IMG/VR virus record: IMGVR_UViG_3300043773_000085
Coordinates: 1 to 20,777 of that record
Source of the DNA: a virus
Length of the DNA stretch: 20,777 nucleotides
Direction: 5' to 3' (one strand)
A model generated the notes under the pieces. It was given only the letters and a program-made list of their open reading frames with translations. It was not told the DNA's origin and did not search any database. Of the stretch, positions 1-8,111 are shown piece after piece. The stretch's first letter is position 1; every line of letters begins with the position of its first letter. The translations under genes were made by a program, and so were the position numbers.

Positions 1-1249
1 GCAAATCGTCGTTAGCGCTAGATGTGTCAACAATTACAGGTGTTGTGGTAATGCTTGCGCTAATTGCGCCAGTCTCAGCATCAAGCTGAAGTGAATGCTG
101 GGCGGTACGCTTTAAATCGTTTGTGCTTGTAGGCAAAGCCCGCCATGATCGAAGCCACTTTTGCACCGAGCCAGCGTCCGAGAACACGTTCAGGTCAAAC
201 GCGTAAATGTTACCAAGTTCATGGTCGCCCACAACAATTTCGTTGCTAAACGACATTTGGCAGTTTGAACGGTGGCGGGTAAAGCTGCCATTGATGAACG
301 CGGCCCGTTCGTGCCAAAGTGATGTGGCAACGTCAAAAACCCATGTGCTGTTGGCCGAAGGAAAAATTAAGACATAAAACGAATGACCGTCTTGCTGGTA
401 AGTGTAGGCAATAGCATCGCTCATGTTGGCGTATTGCTGAATTTGCCATTCAACTGCATGAGTAGAGATGCGCTGCGCAGTGTATCCGTTGGCGCGGTAA
501 ACAATACCTTTTCCACGGGCGTCAGCACCCAACCAAAAAATGCCGTTGTCTAATTTGGCAACAGAAAACGCGGCAATACAGCCTATTTCGTTAAATGCGC
601 CTTGAACGGGGCTAAGTGGAAAATCAAGACCGCCTGAGTTGTACCAAACTTCAACGGTGTTAGTGCCAAACAACCAAGCTTCGCGGTGATCCACAAGAAT
701 CGACACCAAGCCGTCAGGAGAGCCTTCAGCGCTTGCAAATTCAAGCGGGTCGATGGATGTACCGTCTAGCAAACTTGTGACCCATAAACGCTGGCTATTG
801 GGTTCGTTGAACACAAAATAACCGTCCAAATAACCCACAGTGACGGCGCCGGGGAAATCAGGATCGTCAATCTGCTTAAATTCAAGCGTCAAGCTGTTGT
901 AAATAAAGCTAGGGCCATTGCAAGCAATGAACAGCTGCGTCCCGTTGTCCGACATGCTGACAGGGCCAGCAGAGCCTGAAACAGTGCCGATGGCAGAAGC
1001 ACCCCAAATTGAAGTAATTTTGTACAGCGTTTCACCAGAAACAGCGTACCCATACCCACCAAACTGCCACAGGCCGCGAATGGGGCCGTCGCCCATGTTA
1101 GCAAGAAGGCGCAATCCGGGGGCGCGGTTTAAAAACCCCGGCTCTTTACCGCCTTCGGGTATGGCCTCGGGAAACAAATTGACCATGCGGCTGTCTGCCG
1201 CATTGACGCTGCGGGCTACATACGATGACCCAAGGATCGGCGTTTTCAT
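1..1249 (-). CDS. P22 gp10-like packaged-DNA stabilisation / tail hub protein (3' end outside window)
   Basis: The frame is open from the ATG at 1249 to the window edge (416 codons), so the C-terminus is missing. The product resembles the P22 gp10 family, which in P22 (about 470 aa) joins the gp4 adaptor to the tail needle and keeps packaged DNA inside the head. Visible signs are the N-terminal stretch with RMVNLFPEAI, the core SILVDHREAWLFGTNTVEVW and repeated short beta-strand blocks of the kind seen in beta-propeller proteins. The start overlaps the stop of the upstream adaptor gene as TGATG, and no separate Shine-Dalgarno is seen, so translation is probably coupled. The order adaptor then gp10 matches P22. 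The family call rests on recognised sequence and on synteny. Confidence 0.88.
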   Translation of the reverse strand, partial: MKTPILGSSYVARSVNAADSRMVNLFPEAIPEGGKEPGFLNRAPGLRLLANMGDGPIRGLWQFGGYGYAVSGETLYKITSIWGASAIGTVSGSAGPVSMSDNGTQLFIACNGPSFIYNSLTLEFKQIDDPDFPGAVTVGYLDGYFVFNEPNSQRLWVTSLLDGTSIDPLEFASAEGSPDGLVSILVDHREAWLFGTNTVEVWYNSGGLDFPLSPVQGAFNEIGCIAAFSVAKLDNGIFWLGADARGKGIVYRANGYTAQRISTHAVEWQIQQYANMSDAIAYTYQQDGHSFYVLIFPSANSTWVFDVATSLWHERAAFINGSFTRHRSNCQMSFSNEIVVGDHELGNIYAFDLNVFSDAGSVQKWLRSWRALPTSTNDLKRTAQHSLQLDAETGAISASITTTPVIVDTSSANDDL

Positions 1250-1965
1250 CAGTAGTTGCCAGCGTATATGTTAAAGCGTTGACGATTTGACACAATTGCG
1301 TACGGCATTGACATCACGTCATCTGGGTTGTTGATGCGCTTCAAGTTGCGCTTGCTTGTCATAGCGATGCGCTTTACTTGCTCACTTGGCTCAATGCCAA
1401 ACTCGGGCGCAATTTCCATTGCCAAGTTATAAGTAAACGCTCGCAAATAGCCTGGCGGAAACAACATTTGCGTTGCCAACGTAGCAGGTTGAGTTAGTTT
1501 TTCAACAGAAATAAAGTGCCATTCCAAGTCCCGCGTAGGTTGCGGGTATACCGTCATGGTAAAATTGGGGTATGTGTTATTGACAAAAATAACTTGCGGG
1601 TATGTGGACGTTACGGTCTTAACCGCAATGCCGTCATACTGTTGCTGATTGATAAACTTAATGCCAAAAGACACGTTTGTGCCTGGATCACGGTAATAAG
1701 TTGCATCGTCTAGCAACACTGGGCGCAGGCCCACAAAGTTGCCAGTTGGGCCAAGCGTTCGTGTAATCTGGCCCGCAGGCCAAGTAAACATTTGATCTTG
1801 TGTGGCAAACACCGAAAGTCGCTCGGTATTCCACGAATCAATCATTTGATCGAGCGCCGTCAAGGCGTCGGTTGACATATCCGCCGTAGGTGTTTCACCT
1901 TCAGCCAGTACACCTAGCAAACGCAATGCTCGGTTAATTTGATCGCCAGCGGTGTACGTTGCCAT
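1249..1965 (-). CDS. P22 gp4-like head-to-tail adaptor
   Basis: A 238-aa protein resembling the P22 tail accessory factor gp4, the ring that binds the portal and starts the tail after packaging. P22 gp4 is about 166 aa, so this one is longer. The N-terminus (GDQINRALRLLGVLAEGETP) and the following ALDQMIDSWNTERL helix are typical of this adaptor group. The C-terminal half has a helical FPPGYLRAFTYNLAMEIAPE segment. The start has AAGG eight bases upstream. Its stop overlaps the start of the gp10-like gene. Both the sequence and its place between coat and gp10 support the call. Confidence 0.88.
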   Translation of the reverse strand: MATYTAGDQINRALRLLGVLAEGETPTADMSTDALTALDQMIDSWNTERLSVFATQDQMFTWPAGQITRTLGPTGNFVGLRPVLLDDATYYRDPGTNVSFGIKFINQQQYDGIAVKTVTSTYPQVIFVNNTYPNFTMTVYPQPTRDLEWHFISVEKLTQPATLATQMLFPPGYLRAFTYNLAMEIAPEFGIEPSEQVKRIAMTSKRNLKRINNPDDVMSMPYAIVSNRQRFNIYAGNY

Positions 1966-1967
1966 AC

Positions 1968-2153
1968 TTAGACCTTTTCAATAATCACTTTTCTACGGCG
2001 CTTAACTTCCAGCACGTTTACAGGAGCCGCTTCAGGTTCAAAAGGCGTATCTAGATTGTAGCGTGCCCAGCCATTTTTTTCATCAGCAACAGCCTCAAGT
2101 TCCATTGTGGCCACTTTAGCGCCATGAATTGGATGTTTGAGATAAATGTTCAT
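1968..2153 (-). CDS. Small conserved phage protein, function unknown
   Basis: A 61-aa protein with the pattern HPIHGAKVA, then an acidic helix, then EKNGWARY, and a basic end (KRRRKVIIEKV). Short proteins with an HP-HG start and a K-GW core occur near structural genes of many phages, from memory, but I know of no role. It ends two bases before the adaptor start, so the two are likely co-translated. The ATG has no clear Shine-Dalgarno, and a terminator-like hairpin lies just upstream, so it may depend on read-through or on a promoter I cannot see. Confidence 0.7.
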   Translation of the reverse strand: MNIYLKHPIHGAKVATMELEAVADEKNGWARYNLDTPFEPEAAPVNVLEVKRRRKVIIEKV

Positions 2154-2158
2154 GGTAG

Positions 2159-2181
2159 AAAGGGGGTGATTAGCCCCCTTT
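2159..2181 (-). terminator. Terminator-like hairpin after the 150-aa structural gene
   Basis: AAAGGGGG (2159-2166) pairs perfectly with CCCCCTTT (2174-2181) around a 7-base loop. On the minus strand the stem ends in TTT followed by CT. It starts just past the stop of the upstream gene (TAA at 2187-2185). The U-run is short, so termination may be partial. The symmetric stem could also work from the plus strand. Confidence 0.6.
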
Positions 2182-2184
2182 TGG

Positions 2185-2637
2185 TTAGGATGCTACTAAT
2201 GGAACAGAATACCACTGAGTAGTAGAAGACGCTACCAACAATGAACTGGTAAGGTTTGTAATGCTATACGCACCGTTAGCCGCAACCGCATTGATTGCCC
2301 CGCCAGTGGCGGGATAAATATTCAACGCGCCAGCAGCGGTGTTTTTAACAATAATTACCATACCAGCTACCGCTGTAGGCAAAATTACGCCTTTAGTACC
2401 ATCTGCCGCCGAAACGACATTGATACCCTCAGCTAGTGCAGCAGCATTGCCTTGAGTACTGCCCGCCGCCGCAACAGCAGCAACAGGAAGGCGAATAGCG
2501 CCGGTTGACGTGCCGGTTACGGTCGTAGCGGTTATGGTTGTAGCGGTCACTGTTTGCAACGCTGACGCGCCGGTTACGGTTACGCTTTCAAATTCAGGGT
2601 CGCTAAACGCGACGCCTACAGCTTTTGTATTTGGCAT
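2185..2637 (-). CDS. Probable structural protein with shared N-terminal leader
   Basis: A 150-aa protein. The chosen start (ATG at 2637, MPNTKAVGVAFSDPEF) has AAGGAAAC just upstream. A longer frame begins at 2673 but runs through a terminator hairpin, so it is rejected. The body is rich in T, V, A and G with short VTATT-like repeats and then predicted beta strands, which suits a virion surface or decoration protein. The first 16 residues nearly match those of the protein at 13550-13951, though the bodies differ. It lies between a putative decoration gene and the 61-aa gene, with a hairpin on either side. A structural role is inference; no specific family is recognised. Confidence 0.72.
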   Translation of the reverse strand: MPNTKAVGVAFSDPEFESVTVTGASALQTVTATTITATTVTGTSTGAIRLPVAAVAAAGSTQGNAAALAEGINVVSAADGTKGVILPTAVAGMVIIVKNTAAGALNIYPATGGAINAVAANGAYSITNLTSSLLVASSTTQWYSVPLVAS

Positions 2638-2649
2638 GATGTTTCCTTT

Positions 2650-2672
2650 AAAAATGAGGGCCAAAGCCCCCA
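2650..2672 (-). terminator. Intrinsic terminator between the 142-aa and 150-aa genes
   Basis: Read on the minus strand, TGGGGGC, a TTTG loop and GCCCTCA form a seven-pair stem with one G-T wobble (2655-2672), followed at once by TTTTT (2654-2650). This is a good factor-independent terminator, placed after the stop at 2682 and just before the ribosome binding site of the next gene. Confidence 0.75.
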
Positions 2673-2681
2673 CTTAAGTTT

Positions 2682-3110
2682 TTAAGCCACGCGATAGATT
2701 GAGTACGCTGCATCACCTGTTTTGCGGAAACGAAACGTGCCAGATGTGTTGCTGGTTTTAGTCAGCGAATCTTGCACCGTGTCGTTACCAACAAGGGTGT
2801 TACCCGTGCCAGCGGTAAAAACTACATCATTTGCTGCATTGTCACCAATATTGATAAATGAGCAGTCAAATGTTGAGCCAACTTTAAGGCTAGTAAATGC
2901 AGCGTCAAGCAATGCGCCTGTTGGGAACACATAGGCTCCCGCGTCTGTGCCGCCTGAGTCCATGGTACACACACCAGCAGCTAAATTTTCTGCGGTGATA
3001 GTAACAGCCGCGCCAGTTAACGCGACAGGTGCACTAGTGTTAGAAAAACTGATTTCGCCGAGATTGCCGTCACCAACTTGGTAACCGCTTGCGCCATTAG
3101 GTAAAGCCAT
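2682..3110 (-). CDS. Probable capsid decoration or head-associated protein
   Basis: A 142-aa protein directly downstream of the coat gene. The start has AAGGA upstream (AAGGAAATTATC then ATG). The sequence is small-residue rich, with VALTGAAVTITAENLAAG, a central DAAFTSLKVGSTFDCSFINIGDNAANDVVFTAG... block and a C-terminal RFRKTGDAAYSIYRVA. The repeated pattern of turn and hydrophobic strand fits a beta-sandwich surface protein. A gene right after coat often encodes a decoration or stabilising protein. The function is inferred from position and composition. Flanking terminators suggest it has its own transcript level. Confidence 0.72.
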   Translation of the reverse strand: MALPNGASGYQVGDGNLGEISFSNTSAPVALTGAAVTITAENLAAGVCTMDSGGTDAGAYVFPTGALLDAAFTSLKVGSTFDCSFINIGDNAANDVVFTAGTGNTLVGNDTVQDSLTKTSNTSGTFRFRKTGDAAYSIYRVA

Positions 3111-3137
3111 GATAATTTCCTTAAAAAGATGTTAAGA

Positions 3138-3156
3138 CGAAAGGGGCCGAAGCCCC
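3138..3156 (-). terminator. Hairpin with UUCG tetraloop after the coat gene
   Basis: On the minus strand GGGGC-TTCG-GCCCC forms a five-pair GC stem closed by the very stable C(UUCG)G loop (3143-3156), followed by TTTCGTCTT. It lies just past the coat stop (TAA at 3166-3164). The U-run is interrupted, so it may terminate partly, or protect the coat mRNA 3' end. Confidence 0.7.
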
Positions 3157-3163
3157 GTTCAGA

Positions 3164-4375
3164 TTAGCCCCACATGCGGCAAGCCATTTGTGGGCGGATT
3201 GTGCTGAAACCGTACAAAACGTCAATACGGCAAGGCATCCGGTCATTGTTAATATCGTACTGGCGAACCACACGCAAACTAATACCGTTGTGAACAGCGC
3301 GGGCAGCCATGTCAACACCTTGGGGCAACAACAAGTCAGCAGTTGCAAACGTGATGGCATCCTTGTGATAGATCAAGTTTTGAGCGTACTGAGTAGAAGC
3401 AGCGCCCACAAAGGTCACAGTACCGCCAGTTGCAGGCAACACGTCCACAGTAGCCAACGCATGTGCGGCGGAGTACATAGGAGCAACAGTTACAGTCCAA
3501 GTACCAGATGAGGCCGTAACGGTAGTCAAAGCCACAAATTGGAACAAAGAGCCTGTAGATTCACGAGTCTGTGGGTTAACAGCATTGCAACCGCTGACAG
3601 TGAACACGTCACCAGCATTGATTGTTGTTGACACAGAACCTTGCTCCAACAGAATGGTCGATGAACCTTCGGCAGTCACGCCAGGGGTTTTAACCAGTGT
3701 AGTTGAGGTGGTGAGGCGTGAGCCAGTTGTGTGTTGCTTGATAGACTGAGACATGTTGACTTCTTCAAAGCCCAACACGCCAGTGCCCATCATGCCGTTT
3801 TTAAACTGCTTGCTGATAGTGTCGGTAGGGTTAAACAAACCCTTCATGCCTTCAACCAAACCAGCGTTAGCGGCTGGGTTGACGGTGGCATAACGTGGAG
3901 ACATGCTGGCAGCGTTTTCGTTCAACTTTTGCTGGGCTTGCAACAGCACCAAAGAAGTTGAAGGCGTAGTGCCAGGTGTACCAACGGTGTTACCAATGGT
4001 TTTGTACGCATTGGCAACGTCAGCGTCAATGCTAGAGGCCAACTGGCTGATACGTGGCTTTAGGACACGTTCTGCAAAGTCGTCCAACTGCATGGTCAAT
4101 TCAGCGGATGTGAAGTTAACACCAATGTGCTTTTGGTTTGCCACAGTCAAAGTGGTGAACTGTTCGTTGTCGTCCTGAACTTGCAGGGCGGCGCCGTCAG
4201 TAACCAAAGCGCGGTCGGGCAAACGAATACGCAATGTAGAGCCAATTTTGGCACCTTCAACAGCAAAAGAATCGTCATACTGGCGGTTCACGTTGCGTGT
4301 CAAAACGAGGTTGTTTTCCAAGATCTCCAACGCTTTGCGTGTGATCATGTCAATCGTCAGAATACTATTAGACAT
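3164..4375 (-). CDS. P22-type major capsid (coat) protein
   Basis: A 403-aa coat protein of the P22 gp5 family (P22 coat is about 430 aa), the HK97-fold shell subunit. Typical features are the start (MSNSILTIDMITRKALEILE), the NNLVLTRNVNRQYDDSFA stretch, IGSTLRIRLPDRA, and the spine-helix-like region around FTSAELTMQLDDFAERVLKP. The C-terminal part ends DVLYGFSTIRPQMACRMWG. The start has a strong AAAGGA six bases upstream. The scaffold gene is immediately upstream and the decoration-like gene downstream, in normal P22-like order. A stable hairpin follows the stop. Confidence in the family is high. Confidence 0.93.
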   Translation of the reverse strand: MSNSILTIDMITRKALEILENNLVLTRNVNRQYDDSFAVEGAKIGSTLRIRLPDRALVTDGAALQVQDDNEQFTTLTVANQKHIGVNFTSAELTMQLDDFAERVLKPRISQLASSIDADVANAYKTIGNTVGTPGTTPSTSLVLLQAQQKLNENAASMSPRYATVNPAANAGLVEGMKGLFNPTDTISKQFKNGMMGTGVLGFEEVNMSQSIKQHTTGSRLTTSTTLVKTPGVTAEGSSTILLEQGSVSTTINAGDVFTVSGCNAVNPQTRESTGSLFQFVALTTVTASSGTWTVTVAPMYSAAHALATVDVLPATGGTVTFVGAASTQYAQNLIYHKDAITFATADLLLPQGVDMAARAVHNGISLRVVRQYDINNDRMPCRIDVLYGFSTIRPQMACRMWG

Positions 4376-4396
4376 TTAAAGTCCTTTCAAAAAAAT

Positions 4397-5182
4397 TTAG
4401 CGAAGTCGCTGCGCTTCTGCTTTGCGAATCTGGCGATTGCGTTCGGCTTCGATCCATTCCGAGGTAGACATGGTTTTGATTGACCGAGGGTCAGTCGTAT
4501 CATGGCTCGGGCTTCCCGAAGACCGCGCAGTCACCGGACTAATTGGCGTTGGCGCAGATGTTGTTTTCTTCACCGGAGGATTATCAGCCAATTTGACTTC
4601 AATCTTTCCGATTTCGCGTGCCTGCATCAAAGGCGGCAAACGGGCGATGCGATCAGCCTCTTTTGGGTTTGTCCCTAGCCAATAAGCTAGATCAGGCCCA
4701 ATATCAGAATACTGAATTGTCTCCGCCATTACGTCTGTGATTCGCAGCTTGGGGTTGTACACAACGTCTTCAAAATCGTCGTATTTGTCCCGTGCTTTTT
4801 CTTCACGTTCGCTGTAGGCTTCTACAATTACAGCTTGCTCTTTTTGACGATCCCGTTGAGCTAACAATTCTTCGGCTTTTTTAAATGCCAGTGCTTCCGC
4901 ATAGGCATCAGGGCTTTCAAAATTGTCAATCGACGGAACTGTTGTTGGAGCAACTGGCACGGCTTGCCGTGCGGCTTGTTCACGTTCCCATTTGCGTTGT
5001 TCTCTTGCGAGGCGCTTGCCAATAGCAGCATCGAGTTCGTCTTGCGTAAATGTTTTTAACGCAGATTGATCGGGCTGGTTCTCAGCTACTTCCGGCGAAG
5101 GTACAGCAGTGTCAGGTGTGGCCGTCACACTTTGCGCTGGCGCGGAGTCAACTTCCGCTAGGTTTTGGACTTCTTCAGTCAT
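4397..5182 (-). CDS. Capsid scaffolding protein
   Basis: A 261-aa acidic, low-complexity protein immediately upstream of coat, as expected of a P22 gp8-like scaffold that guides procapsid assembly and then leaves. The N-terminus is acidic and proline-rich. Residues about 45-120 are highly charged (KRLAREQRKWEREQAARQA and KKAEELLAQRDRQKEQAVIV) with a likely coiled coil. The end is basic (EWIEAERNRQIRKAEAQRLR), which fits the short helical coat-binding end known in P22 scaffold. Sequence similarity in scaffolds is weak, so the call rests on composition, size and position. The leader carries two tandem hairpins. Confidence 0.85.
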   Translation of the reverse strand: MTEEVQNLAEVDSAPAQSVTATPDTAVPSPEVAENQPDQSALKTFTQDELDAAIGKRLAREQRKWEREQAARQAVPVAPTTVPSIDNFESPDAYAEALAFKKAEELLAQRDRQKEQAVIVEAYSEREEKARDKYDDFEDVVYNPKLRITDVMAETIQYSDIGPDLAYWLGTNPKEADRIARLPPLMQAREIGKIEVKLADNPPVKKTTSAPTPISPVTARSSGSPSHDTTDPRSIKTMSTSEWIEAERNRQIRKAEAQRLR

Positions 5183-5187
5183 TCTTT

Positions 5188-5219
5188 AACTCTTTAGAGT
5201 TCCCGGTGAACCTCACCGG
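5188..5219. promoter_or_regulatory. Two tandem hairpins in the scaffold leader
   Basis: AACTCT-TT-AGAGTT (5188-5201) and CCGGTGA-ACC-TCACCGG (5203-5219) are two perfect inverted repeats filling the gap between the fibre-like gene end (5226) and the scaffold start (5182). On the minus strand the GC hairpin comes first, then the weaker one at the ribosome-binding position. Neither has a U-run. They could be an mRNA processing site, a translation-control structure or a protein site. Confidence 0.5.
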
Positions 5220-5225
5220 TAAGGT

Positions 5226-5705
5226 TTAAAGCATTCGCGTAAGCACACGTTGACCAGCGGTAAGGCCAGTAGCAAACGTAATACTTGTTGTGCTGGTTTC
5301 AGTATAGTCTACGTTGAACTCTTTGACTAGTCCATCGACAATTACCATTAAAAATCCACCAAGCCCGTATTCAGGCACAGTAAACACAGTTTGCGTTGCG
5401 GTTGCAACAGTGACTGGGTTTTGAGCGCTTTGAGCGCTGTTGATTCCGTTGGCAGTCCAAATCAAATTGTCGCTTGAATCTTTAAGCGTCAATGAATATT
5501 GAGAAGGGCCAAACCACACGTTTGCTTCACCCCGCGAGTCCAAAATTACAGGGTTTGCGTTGGTAAAGTTTGCCGTGCTGTCGGTGTAAGTAGCCAAAGG
5601 CGTTGAGGTTCCGCTGGCGTACGTGAACAGTTTTCCGCCGACAAGAGGTACTCCTGCCGCAGTAAAAAACTGCATTTTTGGTGAAGGGCTAAGTGTTGCG
5701 GTCAT
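5226..5705 (-). CDS. Tail fibre / spike head-binding-like protein
   Basis: A 159-aa protein whose first 75 residues match a motif common at the N-terminus of phage fibres and spikes: PKMQFFTAAGVPLVGGKLFT, then a short gap, then TPLATYTDSTANFTNANPVI and LDSRGEANVWF. In such proteins this part anchors the fibre to the virion. The rest (VPEYGLGGFLMVIVDGLVKE... to LTAGQRVLTRML) looks like a second small beta domain. It is much shorter than a full tailspike, so it may be an adaptor carrying a separate fibre, or a small appendage. It follows the tail-assembly-like gene by two bases. Confidence 0.8.
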   Translation of the reverse strand: MTATLSPSPKMQFFTAAGVPLVGGKLFTYASGTSTPLATYTDSTANFTNANPVILDSRGEANVWFGPSQYSLTLKDSSDNLIWTANGINSAQSAQNPVTVATATQTVFTVPEYGLGGFLMVIVDGLVKEFNVDYTETSTTSITFATGLTAGQRVLTRML

Positions 5706-5707
5706 AG

Positions 5708-6124
5708 TTAAGGGGCCACAGGCCAGTCAATAGTCCAAGGAAAGCCAGTTTGCAATGTAATGTCACGCAAACTTTGACGATAAGTTGCCCAAGCTGCTTT
5801 GTCAACTGGCGCGTCTGCAAGTTGTGTCCAGTCTGATGCTGACAACGCTCGGTTGCGGTTGTCACGCATAGCTTGCGTATGTGCAGCGTCAACAGCTGCT
5901 TTAGACTCGTTGCCCATTTCAACCACGCTGTGCTTGGTGTACCACTTGCCGTCAATCTGCTCAACGCCGTCGCGGTACGCGTGTTGGTAGCGGGTTGTTT
6001 GCGCTTGCGGGCCTTCAAAAACCACATCGTATAGGCCATCTAGTGGCCCGCTGGTGTTGGGGTACAAGTCTCGCAAATCTTTTTGCAACACAACCGCACC
6101 TGTTTCTTTGATTCTGATTTGCAT
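5708..6124 (-). CDS. Tail fibre assembly / chaperone-like protein
   Basis: A 138-aa protein. The C-terminal 55 residues (RDNRNRALSASDWTQLADAP, VDKAAWATYRQSLRDI, then FPWTIDWP) are the recognisable end of XkdW/DUF4376-like and tail-fibre-assembly proteins, found next to fibre genes in many phages. The N-terminal part (IRIKETGAVVLQKDLRDLYP) is a small strand-rich region. It sits in the fibre cluster seven bases after the 659-aa protein and two bases before the fibre-like gene. The exact role (chaperone or small tail component) is unproven. The ATG lacks a clear Shine-Dalgarno. Confidence 0.78.
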   Translation of the reverse strand: MQIRIKETGAVVLQKDLRDLYPNTSGPLDGLYDVVFEGPQAQTTRYQHAYRDGVEQIDGKWYTKHSVVEMGNESKAAVDAAHTQAMRDNRNRALSASDWTQLADAPVDKAAWATYRQSLRDITLQTGFPWTIDWPVAP

Positions 6125-6131
6125 AATGTGT

Positions 6132-8111
6132 TTACGCTATGGCCAAGAAAATGTACGTTCCGCCGTTGGCGTTGATGGCCGCAGGGGCGGTGCTTGTCAA
6201 TTCAAAACCTGCGGCGTAAGCGTCAACGTAATCAGTTGATGTTACTTCGGCAGCATTGCTGTTAAACAGCAGGTATGGATCGTTGCCAGCTATGATGCCT
6301 CGGGAAGTATCCCAAACATACCAATCGCCCGTTGAGTCTGTGCGCTTGATAAGCACAAATCTTGCGCCAGTATTAAAGTTGCAGTTAATTTGCTGAGTTG
6401 TAGCTGTGCCTGTGTATGAGCCAACCTTGGACACGCCAAGGCAAGAGGCAAACAGGTAGGCTACGTAAGTTCCCGCGCTGGCATTTGTTGTGGTGCTTGT
6501 CCCAATGCTAAAAACAGAAGCTGTTGGCGTTGTGCTATTCCAACGAGTTGCGCCTGTGGCTGCTGCGGCTGTGCTGTTTAAAACAAGGTATTGTGTGTTA
6601 GCAAGCGCAGAACAATACGTGTCCCAATCGGCGGTTGTATCTCTACGCTTAACAATTATTAACTCAGGCACTACGCCCAAGTTATGCGTTTGAGTTGTAT
6701 TACTTCCCGTCCCCGTATAGCAAACCTCATCAAAAAAACTGGGGGCACGGCGAAAAAAGTAGTTGATGTATGAGTAACCTGAAAGGTTTGTATCGTAGTT
6801 AAAAAACTGCCCCGGATCTAGCCCTTGACCAATGACGCCGTTTTGTCTGTTAAAGAAATAACCAACCGCACCAGGGTTGGGTTCACCGTTTGAAGAAATT
6901 GTGTACAACGCCGTATAGTTGCGCAGTCGGTCAAAGTCAACAAAGCCGCCAACAGCGCCTGAACCCGCTGATCCGCCAGCACCGCCTGACCTGTTCATAG
7001 TCAGTACCATGTCTGTTGTCATGGCAATATTAGGTGTAATTATTGGTGCGCTAGTGTCATCCCCTGTGCGCGTAAGAGTGCCAAACACAGTCGTGCCCAA
7101 TCCAGGAATTTGCATTGGGCCACGGCGGATGGCGATGTAGATGTAGGTAGAAGCGCTAGTGTTTACTTCGCTACTTGTAGATGTAATTTGAAAGCCTGTT
7201 GCTAATGGTCTACCATATTCAACAGACGATTCAGCATTTGCCAAATTTGCTTGCAACGGAGAATCAGCTGTAACAACAACCATACCACGCATGATGTCCA
7301 TAATTTGCCAATTGTCTGTGCCCGTAGTATTTTTAATCATTACCCATTGAGGTTCGTAGCCAAGCGTGACAACAGGGCCAGTAGCAGAACCATTACCTGT
7401 ATAAGACCCACACGAAATCACATTTTCTGTAGAAAGTTGGCCAAAGCCACTTGCGTTGTGGGCAAATAGGTAGGCTACGTATGTGCCTCCAGAAGCGTTG
7501 ACACTTGCGTCAGTGCCTACGCTAAACACCGTGCTTGTTGGAGTTGTGCTGTTCCAGCGTGTAGCCCCTGTTGCTACTGCGGCTGTAGAATTAAGCACCA
7601 TGTATTGAGTATTTGCCAAACTGCGATGGTAAACCTGCCAATCTGCTGTTGTATCTGTGCGTTTGACAATAATGCAACCAGGCACTGAATCAAGACTGTG
7701 GGCAATGGTTGTGTTTGAACCCGTACCCGTATAAGTCACAACATCAAAGAACTTTGGCTGCTCTCGAAATGTCCATGAAACGTAAGTGGCCGCAGATGTG
7801 TTGTAGTCAGCATCAGCACCAATCGTAAATCCAGTTGCTGCAAATGCAGTTAGCCCTGTGCTTTCGGTCGCTTCTGCAGCGGTTGTTTCTGAAGCAAGCG
7901 ATTTTGTAGCCCCTCGCGTTGTATCAGTTAAACGATGGCCAGTTGCGCCTGAACGGCCTTTTATCCAAACCATCCCGCCATCACCCGCCAAATCAATGTT
8001 ATTGGTGATAGTCTGCGCACCGCCGTTGCCCGTATACAAGTATGTGCTAAACACTTGTTCAATGTACGGGGTGCTTTGTTCTCCACTAGCAGCGGCAAAT
8101 AGTGCAAGCAT
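6132..8111 (-). CDS. Large repeat-containing fibre-like protein
   Basis: A 659-aa protein starting at the ATG at 8111, which overlaps the stop of the upstream gene as TAATG. A 20-residue longer frame inside that gene is rejected. The start reads MLALFAAASGEQSTPYIEQV. About five modules follow, each opening with YTGNG or YTGTGSNTT and a strand such as CIIVKRTDTTADWQVYHRSL; two of the modules are near-identical. The pattern is that of phage virion proteins often annotated as DUF7483 (from memory), probably trimeric beta-rich fibres or fibre tips. No enzyme motif is seen. It lies inside the fibre cassette between portal and scaffold. Confidence 0.82.
   Translation of the reverse strand: MLALFAAASGEQSTPYIEQVFSTYLYTGNGGAQTITNNIDLAGDGGMVWIKGRSGATGHRLTDTTRGATKSLASETTAAEATESTGLTAFAATGFTIGADADYNTSAATYVSWTFREQPKFFDVVTYTGTGSNTTIAHSLDSVPGCIIVKRTDTTADWQVYHRSLANTQYMVLNSTAAVATGATRWNSTTPTSTVFSVGTDASVNASGGTYVAYLFAHNASGFGQLSTENVISCGSYTGNGSATGPVVTLGYEPQWVMIKNTTGTDNWQIMDIMRGMVVVTADSPLQANLANAESSVEYGRPLATGFQITSTSSEVNTSASTYIYIAIRRGPMQIPGLGTTVFGTLTRTGDDTSAPIITPNIAMTTDMVLTMNRSGGAGGSAGSGAVGGFVDFDRLRNYTALYTISSNGEPNPGAVGYFFNRQNGVIGQGLDPGQFFNYDTNLSGYSYINYFFRRAPSFFDEVCYTGTGSNTTQTHNLGVVPELIIVKRRDTTADWDTYCSALANTQYLVLNSTAAAATGATRWNSTTPTASVFSIGTSTTTNASAGTYVAYLFASCLGVSKVGSYTGTATTQQINCNFNTGARFVLIKRTDSTGDWYVWDTSRGIIAGNDPYLLFNSNAAEVTSTDYVDAYAAGFELTSTAPAAINANGGTYIFLAIA
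6440..7757 (-). repeat. Duplicated module within the 659-aa fibre-like gene
   Basis: Bases about 7460-7757 and 6440-6738 encode nearly the same about 95-residue module: the pair includes LANTQYMVLNSTAAVATGAT versus LANTQYLVLNSTAAAATGAT, followed by RWNSTTPT and GTYVAYLFA. The DNA has diverged, so the duplication is not very recent. Weaker copies flank both. Confidence 0.8.
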
